DNA of 64,000 nt from Pegoplata infirma (lineage: Eukaryota; Arthropoda; Insecta; Diptera; Anthomyiidae): NCBI GenBank assembly GCA_963921195.1, contig OY992539.1, forward strand, positions 100,138,964-100,202,963, given 5' to 3'. Under the pieces are notes generated by a model that was not told the DNA's origin, ran no database searches, and worked only from the letters and a program-made list of their open reading frames with translations. A program made the translations under genes and the position numbers. The first letter of the stretch is position 1. Every line of letters begins with the position of its first letter. Below are positions 11,190 to 20,840 of the stretch, piece after piece.

Positions 11190-12180
11190 AAAATTTTCGT
11201 CTGTAAATTTTTGAGATAAATGTTCACATTAACTGAATTAAGTGAAAAATAAAAACTTGATTAAAATTGAATTAATACTAATAAGAATACATATTTTATT
11301 TTAAGTAGATTTATTCTAGCTCGAGGTCATTATTTCATTTACCAACTAAAACTATGATATTCTCATATTTTTTTTTTTTTGCTAAATAATCTTGACAATG
11401 GGATCTGACAAATCCCGAAACACGTGTCGATTAAGTCTTGAAAAAAATTACTAACATAAATAAATTTAAAAACGGAAAAATTATTTTCTTGAAAATTATT
11501 CTATGAGAATATCATAGTTTTAATTAGTAAAGGAAATAATGACCTCGAGCTAGAATATACCCACTCAAAACATAATATTTTAAAGGTCGAATAAAACAAT
11601 TTTTATTTTTTAATAAAAATTAATCAGAATTTGAATACATATTTTATTTATTTTATATTTATTTACTTATTCTTTTGATGTCAAAGTTACAGCGAAAATT
11701 GTGAATTAGGCTTTTCCGAAAAACAGAAAAAAAAGTTTAACAGGTAAAAATATTTTTTCTAATTTTTCTTCTGAAATGCTGCGTTTTATTAAATTATGAT
11801 TATCCATTAATAAAAAATTTTTAATCTTCTGTTTCGGGACTTTTTGAGATAAATTTGCACAATAATGAGATTTAGTGAAAAACAAAAATCGAATTTTAAA
11901 TTAAAATTATACTAATAAAAACACATACGATATATTTACTTTTTTAAGTTTTTTATAACACATTAAGTTCGCTATAATGTGCCATTTTATTTATAAATGT
12001 AAAGCTTTTTGTTCCAAAGTTACAGCAAAAATTGTGAAATAAGATATTATATCCGAAAAACAATAAAGTGCCTAACAGGTTAAAAAAAAATTTTTTCCAA
12101 TGTTTTTTTTTCGAAAATGCTGTGTTTTTATGTGTTTAAGATTACTTATCAATAAAAAATTATAATATTTTAAAATTAAG
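11190..12180. repeat. Large tandem repeat, about 370-bp unit, 2 to 3 degenerate copies
   Basis: A recurring order is seen: TTTTTGAGATAAAT, AGTGAAAAACAAAAATCGA, ACTAATAA..ACACATA, AAAGTTACAGC.AAAATTGTGAA, CCGAAAAACA, AACAGGT, ATGCTG.GTTTTA. It starts near 11210, near 11845 and (second half) near 12010. The first unit is split by a stem-loop insertion at about 11312-11557. It is non-coding. Confidence 0.65.
11312..11557. repeat. Long stem-loop: about 55-bp inverted arms
   Basis: TATTCTAGCTCGAGGTCATT at 11312 pairs with AATGACCTCGAGCTAGAATA at 11538-11557. The arms continue to ACTATGATATTCTCAT (left) and ATGAGAATATCATAGT (right). The loop of about 135 bp contains GGGATCTGACAAATCCCGAAAC, itself a small hairpin. 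It may be a compact foldback element; no clear TSD was found. Confidence 0.75.
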
Positions 12181-12200
12181 TCTTCTATGTATTAATCGCC

Positions 12201-12374
12201 ATTTTAGGTATCATCCACCCCACTGTGCGACGTAGAGGAAGACCCGCAAATACATGGAGGCGCCAAATAGAAAATGAACTGCTTTCAGCCAGAACTTCTT
12301 GGAGAGAAGCAAAAAGACTAGCCGAAGATAGAATTCAATGGAAAGCTTTTGTACTGGCCCTTTGTTCCAACTAG
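12201..12374 (+). pseudogene. LINE (non-LTR retrotransposon) 3-prime end, C-terminal relic
   Basis: Frame 12201-12374 ends in TAG and reads ...HPTVRRRGRPANTWRR...ENELLSARTSWREAKRLAEDR...QWKAFVLALCSN. The signature GRP.NTWRR, then TSWREA..LA.DR..W, then .ALC at the stop is the C-terminal tail common in animal LINE polymerases of RTE/CR1-like clades (family knowledge; the clade is not resolved here). Only about 58 codons survive. The reverse transcriptase core and endonuclease are absent, as expected for a 5-prime-truncated insertion. A (TA)n tract follows at about 12390-12402, consistent with a LINE microsatellite tail. Confidence 0.85.
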
Positions 12375-12499
12375 GAATCCCAGGAATTTATATATATATA
12401 TAACTTTTGACCCCCTTTAAAATGGCGTTCACATAGATTTTTTTTTGAAAAATTGGCACAATCACTTTGTTTTTAAGTAAATCCCAGTACGAAATTTCA

Positions 12500-13563
12500 T
12501 TTATACTCTCCACTCTAGTGATAGAGGGTATATATAAGTTTGTCATTCCGTTTGTAACACCTCGAAATATTGGTCTAGGACCTCATAAAGTATATATATT
12601 CATGATCCTCGATCGATTTTAAGATGATCTAGCGATGTCCGTCCGTCCGTCCGTCTGTCCGTCTGTCTGTCTGTTGAAAACACGCTAACTTTTGAAAGAC
12701 TTTACGGAGGCTCCTGAAGTTTGGCATATATGTTGGGCATTTACCTGGTCATGTTGGTATTGCAATCCAGCGAAATCGGTCCAGTGGTTCAAAAGTTATG
12801 AGCAAAAGACTGAATTTCGGCAAGGATTTTTCGTGAATTTATGAGATAAAAAGCACTATAACTTTCGAAAATCAATTCTGAGGATGGTGAAGCTTGGCAT
12901 ATATATTTACCGTTCCTCCAGCCTAGTTCTTATTGAATTTCAACCAAATCGGTCCAGTGGTTCAAAAGTTATTAGCAAAACCGTGAATATCAGATTAGCT
13001 TCACCTTAAATTCACATGGTGAAAACCCGTTAAACCTGTTTTACAACCATTGGTAAGTCACAAAAATATTTTAAAACGTATTTTGTCACTCAAAAATATT
13101 TTTATACCAAAACAAAAAAAATACACTCGAAAAAAATGTTACACTCAAAAAAAATTTTACACTCAAAAAAAAAATAGTAAATTTTTTTTTTTAATGTAAA
13201 ATTCAAAAAAAAATTTTACACTCCAAAAAAAATTTACACTCAAAAAAAAAATTAGTTTTTTTTTTTTTTTCAAAAATTACTAAAAAAAAAATTTTACACA
13301 TTAAAAAAAAATTAGTAATTTTTTTTTTAATGTAAAATTCGAAAAAAATTTTACACTCAAAAAAAAATTTACACCCAAAAAAAAATAGTTTTTTTTTTTT
13401 TTTTTTTTTTAAATTACTAAAAAACAAATTTTTTACACAAAATAAAATATTTCTAATCATAACTGTTATTTTTTCACGTTAGAATATTTACTATCACTCA
13501 AAATGGGCATTGTGGAGGGTATTCATAGATTCGGCCAAGTCGAATTTAACTTTTCTACTTGTT
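12500..13563 (+). repeat. R dispersed repeat copy, with GTCC/GTCT and ACACTCAAAA arrays
   Basis: Starts TTATACTCTCCACTCTAG and contains TTGTCATTCCGTTTGTAAC, AAAGTATATATATTCATGATC and a GTCC/GTCT microsatellite (about 12637-12675). It ends GGAGGGTATTCATAGATTCGGCCAAGTCGAATTTAAC. Conserved text GAAATCGGTCCAGTGGTTCAAAAGTTAT occurs twice. 13125-13440 is a simple-repeat expansion of TTTTACACTCAAAAAAAA and its complement. Confidence 0.75.
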
Positions 13564-14645
13564 AAATTTGGAGGGGTGACGCGAAGTCGTCGGTTGAATT
13601 GAGGTGTTTTACCTCTATCGTTTTTTGGAAATTCAAGAATTTAAATTTTTATTTCAATTTTTATTGAGGGGACATAAAAATTTATATTATACGGGGATTT
13701 ATGTTGTTTATTTTTATTTTTGTAAATTTTCCATTTTTTTTAATTTTTTATTGAAAAATATTTAAAAAAAAAAAGTTGACAAAATTTTTTTTCTAGTTAA
13801 TTTACAAAAAAAAACAGTTAACTTACAAAAATGATTTTATTACGAGGATTTATGTTGTTTAATAATTTTTTTTTTTTTTTTGTAAATTTACCATTTTTTT
13901 AAACATATTTACCCTTTTTTTTTGTAAGTTTACCATTTTTTTTTTTTTATTTTTACGGTTTTAAAACAATATTTTACCAATAAAATTGGTTATTTTTCCA
14001 ATTTTTGGAGCATTCAAAATTACAAGGAAATCCTCGTAATTTTACGGGAATTTTACCTACCTCCTATTTTACGAGAATAGCCTCGTAAAATCACGAGATT
14101 TTTGGTTATTATAATAATGTTTTACTGAATAAATTGGTGTTCCTTACAAAAAATAAATTTTCTAGAAAAAATAACGCTATATTAATTTGTCATTCCATGC
14201 AAAACGCATTGAAATATCGGTCGAGGACCCCATTATGTTTATATATTATTGACCTGTAAAGGTTTCTAAGACAAAGGAAAAAATATTGATGAGAAAAAAA
14301 TATTGATAAAAAAAATATTGATTAAAATAAAATTGATTAAGAGTAAATATTGATGAAAAAAAAAAAATTGATAAGAAAAAAAATTTATGGAAAAATTGAG
14401 AATTATGGATGAAAAAAATATTTATAAAAAAAAAATTGATAAAAAATAATTACGTTACGTTTTATTCACCAGGTGGTGAATATTTTGTTTATTCACCACG
14501 AGGTGAATTATTATACAAGTTACAAACCCAAGTTCCTAAAAGTTTTGGTTTTAATAAAATGAAAATAGTAATTCTTATTTCTTTTTTGTTAATCGATAGC
14601 TGAATTGGCAAACTTAGGTGGCATCCTTTTTTAAATTTGACACCA
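13564..14645. other. Low-complexity A/T stretch with R fragment
   Basis: Poly-T/poly-A runs are mixed with TTTTGTAAATTTACC motifs, and an R fragment (TTTGTCATTCCATGCAAAACGC... ATCGGTCGAGGACCCC) lies at about 14188-14232. AAAAAATATTGAT repeats lie at 14280-14400. Apart from the peptide-repeat frame at 14409-14603, no gene is seen. Confidence 0.55.
14409..14603 (+). CDS. Hypothetical 64-aa frame with YSPxGE peptide repeats
   Basis: The frame begins MKKIFIKKKLIKNNYVTFYS and contains two 9-residue units of the form YSPxGExxx (YSPGGEYFV, YSPRGELLY), then a hydrophobic tail MKIVILISFLLIDS. At DNA level the units are 27 bp apart and each is a near-palindrome TTCACCNNNNGGTGAA (14465-14480, 14492-14507). 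An inverted paralogue on the minus strand at 35779-35961 keeps the same frame (KNNYVTFYSPSGE...), has three units, and also ends in a hydrophobic segment. Either a small repeat-derived peptide gene or a palindromic minisatellite that happens to be open. Nothing in it identifies a function. Confidence 0.3.
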   Translation: MKKIFIKKKLIKNNYVTFYSPGGEYFVYSPRGELLYKLQTQVPKSFGFNKMKIVILISFLLIDS

Positions 14646-15071
14646 CACGCAAAAAAAAATCTATGTAAGATTGAGCAATCCTACTTGGTAAATTTTTTTC
14701 ATACCAAAAAAATTTTTTTACCAAATTTTTGCTAAAATTATGCTTATCGATGTTAAAGTAACATAATTCATTTTTTTATGTAAAATAACCAAGTAGCTTG
14801 CACAATAACGCAAATTACCTGCACAAAAATTTATCGAAAGAAAACAACAAAAAGACAAATACAGACCGCCATTTTCATTTTGTATTTTTGTGTGCGTTGT
14901 TCGTTTATTTTTTGTGTTATAAAAACGTAAAAAGGATATTGATAAATTAAAATAAATTAATAAATAAAAATAAATAATTCGTTTTTAAAAAGATAAATAA
15001 ATGTAAGATAAAAGAATGCTAAAGTTAATTTTGCTTTCATCACTTAAAACACCATTCATTAAGAAAAACCA

Positions 15072-16010
15072 ATGGAGTCCCAGACGTATGTTTCGATGAA
15101 TAACAAATGGAATTATAAAGTGAGTATACCCAAATTCCGAAGACACCAATAAGGTTTAATAGATTTTTAGTTAAAAATTAGTGTTTGGTAATAATTTTCT
15201 ATTTTTACAGGGTACTGCTAAATACATTTTTGAAGCTACCCAGCAAAACTTTGGTAATGGGTAGTGATTATACAACACATTACCAGGTAATGTAGCATTA
15301 TTTTAGGATGTCTTAAGTACCAAACATTTGTTCCACAACGTATTATTTTAAAGTGAAAAATAATGCATTACTAATAATTAGCTAAGTAATGCATGATTAT
15401 TGGAAAAATGTATTTCATATTTATTATTTCTAAACATTATATCATGGATGATTTATATTTGGTTACATTATGTATTATTTAAAAGTTTGAAATAATGCAT
15501 TATTTATAATTAAATGCATAATGCATTACAATAACATAAAAAATAATTATTTTATAAAAAAATGCATAAGTTTAAACTAGAGATGGGCTCACGACAAGAA
15601 ATTTCTAACGACTCACACTCACTAGTATATTATATCTACTTACACTCACTTACAATCACGTGAGTAAATTTAATACAAAATTACATTTTCACTACTCGTA
15701 ACACCTTATATATTACGTTCTGGTATGCTATATTATATACCTTACTCGTAACCTATAAAATATCATATATTTTACACCTTACTGGAATTCTTCGTTATAA
15801 ATTTATGACTTATTTTATACCTTACTGGTATTCTATGTGATAATGTGGATGCATTACTTTGAGTCTCATCGCCTGTTAAAATCATCAATGCTGCAATGTA
15901 TAAAATAAGAGATCATATACCTTATTTTATACCTTATTTGGTAATCTAAGTTTTGCTGGGTATGGCGAATCCTTCACTACAATAAAGAGCGTGGACACCA
16001 GTCCTGCCTT
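15072..16010 (+). pseudogene. Two-exon gene fragment, copy 1, disrupted by MITE
   Basis: Exon 1 (15072-15119) reads MESQTYVSMNNKWNYK and ends AAA|GTGAGT. A 91-bp intron (15120-15210) has a pyrimidine tract and TTTTTACAG. Exon 2 starts at 15211 in the same phase: GTAKYIFEA. The CCCAGC MITE (15239-15960, TSD TA) splits exon 2. Removing the MITE joins GAAGC to TATGGCG, giving MANPSLQ and then a TAA, so this copy is broken. Copy 2 shows the same exon and intron layout with an intron of identical length, the best evidence that a genuine spliced gene fragment was duplicated here. I do not recognise the family. Confidence 0.55.
15239..15960. mobile_element. CCCAGC MITE copy A, 722 bp, TSD TA
   Basis: Ends are CCCAGCAAAACTTTGGTAAT and GGTAATCTAAGTTTTGCTGGG. 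The flanking dinucleotide TA lies at 15237-15238 and 15961-15962. It shares the internal AGAGATGGGCTCACGACA segment and TACCTTATTTTATACC motifs with the copies at 24699 and 38611. No transposase is present. Confidence 0.92.
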
Positions 16011-16045
16011 TAGTTATAAAATTAAAACCTAAAAATGCAAAGCCA

Positions 16046-16260
16046 AAGGAGTCCAGACCTGTTTTGATGAGTTACAAATGGAATGACAAAGTAAGTGCTC
16101 CTCCTTAACAAGAGACCAATGGGGTTTACCAGTTTTTTAAATTAAAAATTTATGTTTTGTAATAATTTTCTATTTTTACAGGATGCTTTTAAATAAATTC
16201 GTGAAACTATAGCGTATCCTTTACTTCAAGAAGAAGTGTAGACAGCAGTCACTCGAGAAA
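16046..16260 (+). pseudogene. Two-exon gene fragment, copy 2
   Basis: Paralogous to 15072-15990 in direct orientation. The exon 1 part reads ESRPVLMSYKWNDK (16049-16090; the start ATG of copy 1 is AAG here), then donor GTAAGT at 16091. The intron is 91 bp and ends TTTTTACAG at 16181. The exon 2 part reads DAFK, a TAA, then IRETIAYPLLQEEV and a TAG. The stops show decay. Conserved core between copies: (M/S)xxKWNxK | xxxK.I.E..A.P.LQ. Confidence 0.5.
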
Positions 16261-16745
16261 ATTGTACAAAAAGGGTCAGTTGGTCGGTGGTAAATTAAAT
16301 CCTACACAACATTTATTATATTAAAATGGATTTATTTTGTGAAAATTTTAAATTCAAGAAAATTACAAATTTTTACAAAAATTTATTGAAAATTTATTTT
16401 AGCATAAATGTGGTAATTTTTAGCATTATTTTTAGTCATCTTTTCTAATAATTTTGGTATATTTCACCATATCTCTTTTGGTATATTTTACCAGATTTTT
16501 ACTTAAATAGCATTAGCATTTTCTTCAAAATTTTTTACATAAGCGTTTTGGCTAAATTACGAAAATTACTTCGTCGGTTGTAGTTTTAGCATATTTTTGG
16601 TAAAATTATGCCAGATTTTTGCTCACTCCGACACAGATTTTTTTTTGCGTGCACCTTAAATACATTATTATGTTCAAAAAATTAAGTTTCTTTCTGGGCA
16701 GTAACTTTTGTTGGCTGTAATTGACATCAAAATTTTAAAATTTTG

Positions 16746-17235
16746 TGTTCCAGAACGTTACCGCGGGTGCCCGCGGGTACACAAACCAGCCCGAAAAGCG
16801 TTCCCGTACGCAAAAATTGGGTAAATGAGAGAGTTTTTGAGAGAATAAATTTGTTTCTAATTTTACCGAACTTACCCGTACTATTTTTTCGTGTAAATTG
16901 GTAACAATCAGATGTTGAGGAAACAGCTGATTTTTGTTGTGAAAATAAATTAAAAATTTTAATAAAATAAAAAAACGAAACAAAAGTAATGTTTAATTTT
17001 AAACAAAATAATATATTTAGTCATTAAAATCAACTTTTACAATTTGTTTCGCATTGTTAAACGTATTTTTTCTTACTAAAATATGTTAGCATTTCAATTT
17101 GTTTACATTTTTTAGTTTTTGGGTAAGAAATGTGGTTTTTAGCGTTCCCGTACTTTTGTGCATTTTTGCGGTATGGTGAGAGTTATTGAGATTTTCTCTC
17201 ATTTTACCGAACTTTACCCGGAAAGTTCTGGAACA
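16746..17235. mobile_element. Short TIR element, TGTTCCAGAAC ends
   Basis: TGTTCCAGAACGTTACCG at 16746 faces CGGAAAGTTCTGGAACA ending at 17235. Subterminal parts also match in inverse: AGCGTTCCCGTACGCAAAAATTGGGTAAATGAGAGA on the left against the same direct and inverted pieces near 17140-17225. CCGCGGGTGCCCGCGGGT near the left end is a small GC palindrome pair. TSD unclear. Non-coding. Confidence 0.65.
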
Positions 17236-17520
17236 CACCTAATAATTCTATTTTTACACATTTATTTTTAAATAACAATTTTGACAAATGACAAATATTT
17301 TCAAATAATTTACACAAATATGTTAATTGATGTGATAATAGACACCAAAAATTACTGTTTAACACAGAAGAGTAAATAGTTGTTTATTTACTAAATATGT
17401 CGATCGATTGCTTATTAAATTAATATGAATTAAGTAGAAAGAGTCTATAATTACTTAAACAAAAGCACTTGACAGGTGGAAAAATACACACATTAAATAA
17501 ATATTTAAATTTTAAATATG

Positions 17521-19188
17521 GGGTCAGTCTTAGTGAAATCAATCAAAAATAGCTAAAAATTTTCGTGACCCCCTCCGATTTTGATGAAATTTGGTTTAGT
17601 TGTTACCCTAAGTGATAAACTGACGCACACTTATTTTCAGCCCTCTAACAATAAGTAAACAGTGGGCGAAAATACGGAGGGTCGAAATTTCCCCCAAAAT
17701 CTTCCAGTCGCGACACTTTGCACCGTAAAAACTTAATATCGTTGGTTCTATTATAGCTAGAAAGCCCATTTTTTGTTTGTTTTAAAGCTCATAATATGCC
17801 TTACAAGACCTACCATAACCAAAAAATTTTCGAAAAAAAATAAGGGTTACCTCCCTTATTTTAAGGTCGTGATATACGGATGAGAAAATGGGGAGGATGG
17901 TATCCCCCGATTTTTTTTTTAATTGATAATCTTATAGAGAAAGTCCTAAAGAATATATTCTAAAGTTTTTATGTTGGGACAACAATGGGATCGCTCAAAA
18001 TCAAAATTTTTCACAATTTTCCACAAAATCTCCTAATCGAAACACTCTTTAACCTTAAAAATGTAATATCATAAGTGCCCAGGCAGAAAAATACGAACGG
18101 GAGAGCGCGGGAGAGCGCTCTCCCAGCGTCCAAAATGATAACCACGGTAAACGGTATGCCGTTGCTATTTTAAAGCGCTTTGAAAGCGCTTTAAAAACTA
18201 AAAATATGGTACTATTATAGCACTTTTAGAACAAAAAAATGGGACGTATCTAAATTGTATAAGTCTATAAGACACAAATTTTTTTGTGTTTATTTGAATA
18301 AAGAAATTTATTAAATTAGGATAAAAAATCGATTGACTAATTTATTAGGATAGCAAAAAAAAATTTTCGACAAACTTTGAAATTTTTTCCTGGAAAATTT
18401 AGTTTTCCGTTTTCTTTTCGTTTTGGAATAAAAAATTTATTAAAAATGCTTTTAGGAAAAATTTTGGAAAAGTCCCGAAAAAAAGTGGTGTATTGAACCG
18501 AAACGGGTTGTGTTCCAAAGGGATAGGTCCAGTGACATTTCATATCCGAAGTTGAAGACACTTCCTCACGAAAGAAACAGGTGTTTTTATATAAAAGGTG
18601 TCAAGTTTGTAATATGTGGGTCATTATGTATAAGTGACATATCATGAGAACTATCAAGGACCGGCCACTAATCCTGCAGGGAAATAAAAAAAATCCAATT
18701 GTTATGAAAATTAATAAATTTTAATAAAAAAATTATATTTTGAACGTATTTAAATAGAAAAACATAGGCAAAGCGCTTGGAAAGCACTTTTTCGAATTCA
18801 TACTACCTTCTACACAAAAAATTAAGTGCTTTGCCGAGCCTTTTTCTTTGGAACGGTTGGCAGTTTCTGCCTGGGTGCTTTTGTAGCTACAGAGCCCATT
18901 TTTTTTCTTTTAAAGCTTATAATACGCTCTACAAGACATACCAAAACCAAAAAATTTTCCAAAAAAAGGAATTGGTACCCCCCTTATTTGAAGGTCGTGG
19001 CAAAGGGTGGAGGAAATGGAGGGAAAGTATCCCTTATTTTTTTTTTTACTTGGTATTCTCAAATTGAAAGTCCTAATGAACATAGTCTGTATTTGTTAGT
19101 TTTTTACGTAGTGTAAGAACTAAACCAAATTTCATCAATATCGGATGGGGTCAAAAATATTCATGATTGATTTCACTAATAATGACCC
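17521..19188. mobile_element. TIR element GGGTCA...TGACCC, 4-bp TSD TATG, split by CCCAGG MITE
   Basis: Left GGGTCAGTCTTAGTGAAATC (then AATCA) and right TGATTGATTTCACTAATAATGACCC are inverted. TATG flanks both sides (17517-17520, 19189-19192). Just inside, AAATTTGGTTTAG faces CTAAACCAAATTT. About 17755-17990 and 18886-19110 are direct repeats (GCCCATTTTTT, ACAAGAC.TACCA.AACCAAAAAATTTT). A CCCAGGCAG MITE sits at 18078-18875. Superfamily not assigned; a 4-bp TSD argues against hAT and Tc1/mariner. Confidence 0.78.
18078..18875. mobile_element. CCCAGGCAG MITE, 798 bp, TSD TG
   Basis: Ends are CCCAGGCAGAAA and TTTCTGCCTGGG with flanking TG on both sides (18076-18077, 18876-18877). Near the left end is the perfect palindrome GGGAGAGCGCTCTCCC (about 18109-18124), then AAAGCGCTTTGAAAGCGCTTT, with a related AAAGCGCTTGGAAAGCACTTT toward the right end. 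It has the same CCCAG start and 2-bp TSD as two other families in the window. Confidence 0.85.
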
Positions 19189-19192
19189 TATG

Positions 19193-19614
19193 AAAACAGA
19201 CTTCAGAATAAAACACAAAAGTAAACATTTTGCGAACCGATTTGTAAAGATTCTGGTATTTTAAATAAAAGATAATTTGCCAAAAAGAGTTTTGCTAATC
19301 AAACAAAAAACAATATTGTTGTCGGACAAAACCGTCTTAATTATACCCCACACAAGTTTTTTCCGGAAAATGATCACAAGTCTTAACATGGACTAATAGA
19401 ATCTTACTTTTGTCCGATATTTAATTATTAGGAGTTTAGCTCTTTTAGCAGTCTAACTCTTTTACTTTGAAAAAAATCGTGTAATATACAGATAGGCGGA
19501 CATTTATAGAAAGCCTTAGAGTCGATCATAAATATGTACTCTAAAAAAATTCATAGGTAAAAAAAACGAAATACTTAGGCAAAAATTAATAATTTTTTTA
19601 AGTTTTATTATATC
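19193..19614. other. Non-coding stretch with small R-like fragment
   Basis: No gene. ACAGATAGGCGGACATTTAT...GTCGATCATAAATATGTAC near 19487-19530 resembles the GTCC-array part of R in reverse orientation. Confidence 0.5.
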
Positions 19615-20788
19615 GAGGGTCTATATTCAAAACCAGAGACCATAACAGTTATGAGATTTATTGAAAAAAATCAAATTTAACTGTTCAAAAATATTTTTTC
19701 AAATAAAAATAAAAAATAACAGTTTGAAATGATTTATATAAATATCTGTTCAAAATAACAGAAATAAAAAACTTTTATTTTTTATAACTGTTATTAAAAA
19801 CTCTTTGAGCCTTAAAAAACTCGAGTTATTAAAATAAAACAACAATAAACGCATGCAGAAGATTCCTATTGATATCTAATACTTCAATCATTGATTTAAA
19901 GATATAAACTTTGATTAATTTTTTTTTTTTAAATTACTGTTATAACAGTTATTTAATCAAATAAATATAAAATAAAAGTTATTTTAGATTGTTTGAACAA
20001 AAAGTTTTTAATAACTGTTATTTTTTACTGTTATTGAAAAAATCAAAAAAATAAATGTTATTGCAAATTTTAACACGGGACATCTTTAGAAGTCTTTTCA
20101 TATATAAAATACTAACATGGGAAGTATCTCAACCCTTATGAACCGATTTGCTGAAACGTAAAATATATATAAAAGAGACAATTCTAAGGTTGGGGTGTCT
20201 CGGCTTATTGGCCATATCGGGGACTTAGGGGTTCAAAACATGGGTCAAAAAATTGCGAAAAAATCGTTTTTTGGATTTTTCAGCCATTTTTTTTAAGAAA
20301 CTATATGATGTTTTCATATGAGAAGAAAGGTTTTTTTAATGCCTATCCAATATTGGCATAATCTTGAAAAAATTCGGCTTCTTTAAATATTTTTTTCAGG
20401 AAAATATGTAAATTTTGGGGGGTACTTATGTGAAGACATAGACCTACGATATCCATATGGATAAGAAATAATCTTTATTAAATTTAAGTGGACCCGTGTT
20501 TTTGCCCTAGATGATATTCCTGTTAGTTCGGAAGTTATCAAAATTTTCCCGAAGGTCCACATGGTTTCATAAGGGGACAACGAAATTTTTAAACACCGAT
20601 ATGGCCGATAAGCCGAGACAACCCAACCTTAAAATCGTCTCTTTAATATATATTTTAAGTTTCAGGCAAATCGGTTCATAAGGGTTGAGATACTTCCCTT
20701 GTAAGTTTGGACAACATTCGTTTCATGATTTTTTTTAAAACAAAAAGACACATATAACTGTTATATTTGGTCTCTGTTCAAAACCCTC
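19615..20788. mobile_element. Putative TIR element with inner inverted repeat
   Basis: GAGGGTCTATATTCAAAACCAGAGACC-like text at 19615 is matched in inverse by GGTCTCTGTTCAAAACCCTC ending near 20788. Flanks TATC and TATT hint at an imperfect 4-bp TSD. An inner pair of about 100-bp arms (20117-20225 and 20590-20700: AAGTATCTCAACCCTTATGAACCGATTTG and its inverse) lies within. The left third is dense in AACAGTTAT/ATAACTGTT motifs. Non-coding. Confidence 0.6.
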
Positions 20789-20840
20789 TATTTAAAAAAA
20801 AAAAAAAAACTTTTCAGGAAAGCCAAAAAACTGTTTGAGT

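Larger units (their letters stand above)
14646..16651. mobile_element. TIR element carrying duplicated two-exon gene fragments
   Basis: The ends are CACGCAAAAAAAAATCTATG and the complement of CACGCAAAAAAAAATCTGTG; similarity goes on through GA(T/G)TGAGCAA. The flanks CACCA and CACCT are a possible imperfect 5-bp (or 4-bp CACC) TSD. Inside are two direct copies of an exon-intron-exon fragment (15072 onward and about 16046 onward), and a CCCAGC MITE sits in copy 1. The internal text ATTTTTGGTAAAATTA/TACCAAATTTTTGCTAAAATTA recurs near both ends. It could be a gene-capturing (Pack-type) element or the remains of the element's own gene. Confidence 0.65.

Noticed and set aside
12637..12675. GTCC/GTCT microsatellite as an independent feature
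   Set aside because: The same array occurs at the same place in every R copy, so it is part of R.
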